Origin: Candidatus Kapaibacterium sp.
GTDB taxonomy: Bacteria > Bacteroidota > Ignavibacteria > Kapaibacteriales > UBA961
DNA: 7,700 nt
NCBI GenBank assembly: GCA_023253875.1
Contig: JALRFC010000073.1
Location: forward strand, 1-7,700
Reading direction: 5' to 3'
Within the stretch, counting starts at the first letter, position 1. The number at the start of each line of letters is the position of its first letter. Shown here in pieces: positions 6,291-7,700 of the stretch. Position numbers and translations under genes: made by a program. The notes beneath the pieces are model-generated. The model searched no databases, was not told the origin of the DNA, and saw only the letters and a program-made list of their open reading frames with translations.

Positions 6291-6953
6291 ATGCTAACCA
6301 AATATGGATATGATAATGCAATCCCAATGCTCATTATAGGATTTTCGTTGATTCTCTTATCAGGATTTGTCTTGCAATCCGCTTGGGCTTGGGTATCGGC
6401 AATTCTTGGAATATTTGTTATCCTCTTTACATTGTGGTTTTTTAGAGATCCTCAAAGAACTATTCCTACTCATGCTTTAGAAGATCACTCACTCATCATT
6501 GCACCTGCTGATGGAAAGGTTGTGGAGATCATTGAAATGGAGGAGTCAGAATTCTTTAAAGGGAAAGCCCGTCAAATCAGCATTTTTCTTTCTCCTTTGG
6601 ATGTACATGTCAATCGATCACCTGTTAGTGGTACGGTAGCATTCTACAGATATATGCAAGGTGATTATATGGTCGCATGGCATCCCAAAGCATCTGAACT
6701 GAATGAGCAAAGTAGAATCGGTGTACAAAATGCTTTTGGAAAAGTATTTTTCAAACAGATTACCGGAGTATTGGCTCGCCGCATTGTATGTACAGTCAAT
6801 CAAGGGGATACATTACAAACAGGTGAGCAAATCGGTATGATGAAATTTGGATCTCGGATGGATATCATTGTACCATTGGATGCAGAAATACTTATACATA
6901 AAGATCAAAGAACTCGTGGTGGCGAAACAATAATCGCTAAACTCAAGAAGTAA
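6291..6953 (+). CDS. psd: Phosphatidylserine decarboxylase proenzyme (short type)
   Basis: A 220-residue membrane-associated enzyme that decarboxylates phosphatidylserine to phosphatidylethanolamine. The N-terminus has two hydrophobic segments (about 12-28 and 32-50) ending in WFFRDPQR, a hallmark of the short Psd type. Then come APADGKVVEI (70-79) and SIFLSPLDVHVNRSPVSG with the conserved D and H used in self-cleavage. The proenzyme cleaves itself at Gly187-Ser188 in MKFGSRMDI, turning Ser188 into the pyruvoyl cofactor and leaving a beta chain of about 187 and an alpha chain of about 33 residues. FGSR instead of the proteobacterial LGST is normal for this type. ATG 6291, one base after the previous stop, is chosen over an overlapping TTG at 6279. 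Its stop overlaps the lnt start (TAATG), so the two are probably translationally coupled. Phosphatidylserine synthase is not in the window. Confidence 0.95.
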   Translation: MLTKYGYDNAIPMLIIGFSLILLSGFVLQSAWAWVSAILGIFVILFTLWFFRDPQRTIPTHALEDHSLIIAPADGKVVEIIEMEESEFFKGKARQISIFLSPLDVHVNRSPVSGTVAFYRYMQGDYMVAWHPKASELNEQSRIGVQNAFGKVFFKQITGVLARRIVCTVNQGDTLQTGEQIGMMKFGSRMDIIVPLDAEILIHKDQRTRGGETIIAKLKK

Positions 6954-7627
6954 TGTCTGTATACCTCTCGTCATATTTCAAGATTCAGCGATTATTGCCA
7001 CATACGAAAGCAAGAACTTTTTTGTATGCAATACTCTCAGGTTTATTGCTTGGATGTGCATTCCCTCCATTTCAGTTGGGACTATTGGGTTTTATAGCAT
7101 TATTGCCATTGCTATTAGTGATTGAACAATTATTGCATGAACACAAACCCCGACTTATACTTTTGCTATATATCACCTATTTTCTCTATCAAGGGATTGC
7201 CAATTGGTGGGTTGGAAGTTGGCAAAAAGAAAGCGATCCATTTTTAATGATAGCGGGCATAGCATTGCAATTTGGTCATCCATTTTTTCTGATGCTTCCA
7301 TTTGTTGCGTATTACTTTGTGCGAAAACGACTACGCAACATTGCTATGGTTTTTACATTTCCACTTTTCTATGTTGGTTATGAATGGTTGCATTCACTTA
7401 CGGATGCTTCCTATCCGTGGTTATCCATTGGATATATGAATGTGAATATTCCCATTATTGCTCAATGTGCTGATATATTCGGTGTTTGGGGACTTTCCTT
7501 TTTAATGACTGGTATTCAATCATTGATTATCTGGATTTTCCTTGCTGAATCTGGGAAAAAAGTTATGATTGGTATGTATCAGGACCCAGACAGCGTTTGC
7601 AACCTGGAGGAACAATTGTTGTTGTAA
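6953..7627 (+). CDS. lnt: Apolipoprotein N-acyltransferase, N-terminal membrane part only, broken by a chimeric junction
   Basis: Lnt is an inner-membrane enzyme that adds the third acyl chain to the N-terminal Cys of lipoproteins, with phospholipid as donor. Residues 1-196 match its membrane domain: the FPPFQLGLLGFIALLPLL opening (37-54), several hydrophobic helices, YEWLHSLTDASYPWLSIGY (143-161) and ADIFGVWGLSF (173-183). A complete Lnt is about 500-550 residues; the periplasmic nitrilase-like domain with the catalytic Glu-Lys-Cys triad is absent. After about residue 198 the translation no longer resembles Lnt and stops at 7627, inside DNA whose other frame encodes phage terminase. The true boundary of lnt-derived sequence is about 7540-7555. 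The last 25 or so residues are therefore spurious. As written it cannot be an active enzyme. The start overlaps the psd stop by one base. Confidence 0.85.
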   Translation: MSVYLSSYFKIQRLLPHTKARTFLYAILSGLLLGCAFPPFQLGLLGFIALLPLLLVIEQLLHEHKPRLILLLYITYFLYQGIANWWVGSWQKESDPFLMIAGIALQFGHPFFLMLPFVAYYFVRKRLRNIAMVFTFPLFYVGYEWLHSLTDASYPWLSIGYMNVNIPIIAQCADIFGVWGLSFLMTGIQSLIIWIFLAESGKKVMIGMYQDPDSVCNLEEQLLL

Positions 7628-7700
7628 TGACCCGTTGGGCTGAAGATGACCTTACAGGCAGATTGATCAAGGCGCAAAAAGAACCAAAGGCAGACAAGTG
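7549..7700 (+). CDS. terL: Fragment of a phage terminase large subunit (both ends missing)
   Basis: From just after a TGA (7546-7548) this frame is open to the right edge, about 50 codons. It contains YDWYVSGPRQRLQPGG, then IVVVMTRW and EDDLTGRLIKAQ, the pattern of the large terminase subunit of tailed phages after the Walker B region, where MTRW carries the coupling-motif Thr and DLTG follows. TerL is the ATPase/nuclease motor that packs DNA into procapsids and is normally about 400-600 residues, so only a small internal piece is here. It has no own start and follows directly on lnt sequence in another frame. The base composition looks less AT-rich than its neighbours. The likely source is a phage sequence joined artificially; a real integrated fragment is possible but less likely. 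Confidence 0.75.
   Translation, partial: MWEKSYDWYVSGPRQRLQPGGTIVVVMTRWAEDDLTGRLIKAQKEPKADK

Noticed and set aside
7549..7700. A prophage beginning at the right edge
   Set aside because: Only an internal piece of terL is present, directly abutting the inside of lnt. No integrase, attachment site or neighbouring phage gene is visible, so a prophage cannot be claimed.
1..7700. CRISPR array, toxin-antitoxin pair, retron or other defence system
   Set aside because: No regularly spaced repeats, paired small genes or reverse transcriptase motifs were seen; nearly all of the window is explained by recognisable metabolic genes.

Overview
The window is an AT-rich bacterial chromosomal segment of compact, mostly metabolic genes. 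Several features point to the Bacteroidota/Chlorobiota/Balneolota (FCB) group: few Shine-Dalgarno sites, an intergenic box matching the Bacteroidota -33/-7 promoter pattern, a short FGSR-type phosphatidylserine decarboxylase beside Lnt, an MqnA-like protein, and a mitochondrial-type glutamate dehydrogenase. This is a judgement from sequence style, not a phylogenetic placement. An O2-dependent dioxygenase (HPPD) suggests aerobic metabolism.

Layout. Positions 1-927 (minus): the 5' part of a PhnE-type ABC permease, running off the left edge. 1031-1339 (minus): a small glycine/arginine-tailed RRM RNA-binding protein with a strong hairpin terminator just behind it (959-992). 5331-1562 (minus): a three-gene unit in transcription order hisC-like aminotransferase, hpd (4-hydroxyphenylpyruvate dioxygenase), glutamate dehydrogenase. 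It is closed by a clear intrinsic terminator at 1510-1541. 5525 to the right end (plus): mqnA-like, psd and lnt, tightly packed and divergent from the hisC unit across about 190 bp of promoter DNA.

The minus-strand unit reads as a tyrosine-catabolic module. The aminotransferase would make 4-hydroxyphenylpyruvate from tyrosine, HPPD would make homogentisate, and glutamate dehydrogenase would recycle the glutamate to 2-oxoglutarate. The plus-strand unit is about the membrane: a possible menaquinone step, phosphatidylethanolamine synthesis, and lipoprotein N-acylation, which uses phospholipid as acyl donor.

The most abnormal place is the right end. The lnt reading frame loses its family resemblance at about residue 198. 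From about 7549 to the edge another frame encodes a piece of a phage terminase large subunit. This is a chimeric junction, more likely an assembly or library artefact than a biological fusion. I found no CRISPR array, tRNA, rRNA, insertion sequence or defence system, and I do not see a previously undescribed system. Other second-look items are the antenna-like insert in the glutamate dehydrogenase, the N-terminal extension of the permease, and the divergent MqnA-like protein.
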